From Thiotrichaceae bacterium (GTDB lineage: Bacteria > Pseudomonadota > Gammaproteobacteria > Thiotrichales > Thiotrichaceae): 6,566 nt of DNA. The DNA is taken from NCBI GenBank assembly GCA_024762625.1, contig JANTHA010000121.1:1-6566 (forward strand), in the 5' to 3' direction. The position numbers and the translations under genes were made by a program. Below are positions 6,272 to 6,566 of this stretch, piece after piece. Numbering within the stretch: the stretch's first letter is position 1; each line of letters begins with the position of its first letter. A model generated the notes under the pieces. The model was not told where the DNA came from, did not search any database, and worked only from the letters and a program-made list of their open reading frames with translations.

Positions 6272-6566
6272 GACAAGCCGCCAGCCAGTTTCCGGTAAAT
6301 CTGTTCAGTCTGATTCAGCATTCGCTCGAACTGAAAATGCTGCTCCGCCCATTCGAATACCGGTTCAAACAGACGACTAAACGATTCAAGATCAGCGCAT
6401 ACAGCCATCAGCAGGTCATGTAGCGCCGCTGCATCATTCACTGGAACAAGCGCCAGCGGCGGCAGAATTTTTTTCATATCGGCAACATCGGTGGAAATAA
6501 GCGGCGTATGTAACAGCAAAGATTCCGCCATCACATAGGAAAAGCCTTCGCGCTCTGATGAAATGA
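6268..6566 (-). CDS. GT4-type glycosyltransferase (C-terminal end; 5' part beyond window)
   Basis: The frame is open to the right edge of the window, giving the last 98 residues of a glycosyltransferase. Near the edge it reads SSEREGFSYVMAESLLLHTP. This is the E-x7-E motif (first Glu in REGF, second in MAES) that binds the nucleotide sugar donor in GT-B retaining enzymes of the GT4/group 1 type, followed by the usual PLISTDV strand. The rest is the C-terminal helical tail (about 60 residues) that crosses back to the N-terminal domain. The ATG and GTG codons at 6529–6534 are internal, because the conserved motif continues upstream of them. The stop overlaps the ELM1-family start by 4 nt. Its sugar and acceptor cannot be read from this fragment. 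LPS core or O-antigen assembly is the likely setting. Confidence 0.85.
   Translation of the reverse strand, partial: ISSEREGFSYVMAESLLLHTPLISTDVADMKKILPPLALVPVNDAAALHDLLMAVCADLESFSRLFEPVFEWAEQHFQFERMLNQTEQIYRKLAGGLS

Overview
The window looks like the chromosome of a Gram-negative proteobacterium, most likely a gammaproteobacterium; a betaproteobacterium is possible. The evidence is an lptF–lptG pair whose products resemble the enterobacterial proteins (for example the IYTFNEN stretch of LptG), next to a block of envelope-glycan genes. Base composition is moderate by eye, with no obvious compositional island. No species can be named from the sequence alone.

Layout. Bases 1–1654 (+ strand) hold the 3' part of lptF and the complete lptG, overlapping by 14 nt. 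These are the two transmembrane subunits of the LPS export ABC transporter LptB2FG. From 1662 to the right edge every gene is on the - strand. In transcription order, right to left, they are: the C-terminal end of a GT4-type glycosyltransferase (running off the right edge), an ELM1-family (DUF1022-like) putative GT-B protein joined by an ATGA overlap, a VapB/VapC toxin–antitoxin pair with its own promoter, a polysaccharide pyruvyl transferase family protein, and a class II asparagine synthase-like glutamine amidotransferase. lptG and the asparagine synthase gene converge with only 7 nt between their stop codons.

How the genes fit together. The glycosyltransferase, ELM1-like protein, pyruvyl transferase-like protein and asparagine synthase-like protein are what one expects in a locus that builds and decorates LPS core, O-antigen or another surface polysaccharide. 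The neighbouring lptFG genes export the finished LPS. The asparagine synthase probably amidates a sugar or another acceptor rather than making free asparagine, which is an inference from context and from a changed active-site loop. The VapBC module interrupts the glycan genes. It carries a good sigma70-type promoter (TTGACA-N17-TATGGT) and a 12-bp perfect palindrome at its ribosome-binding site, and since no terminator follows vapC, its transcription may continue into the two decoration genes.

I see no RNA gene, CRISPR array, insertion sequence, attachment site or origin. No stretch longer than 300 bases lacks a gene. Nothing here is clearly a new system. The points most worth a second look are the noncanonical asparagine synthase, the acidic tandem-repeat insert in LptF, and the toxin–antitoxin pair inside the glycan cluster.
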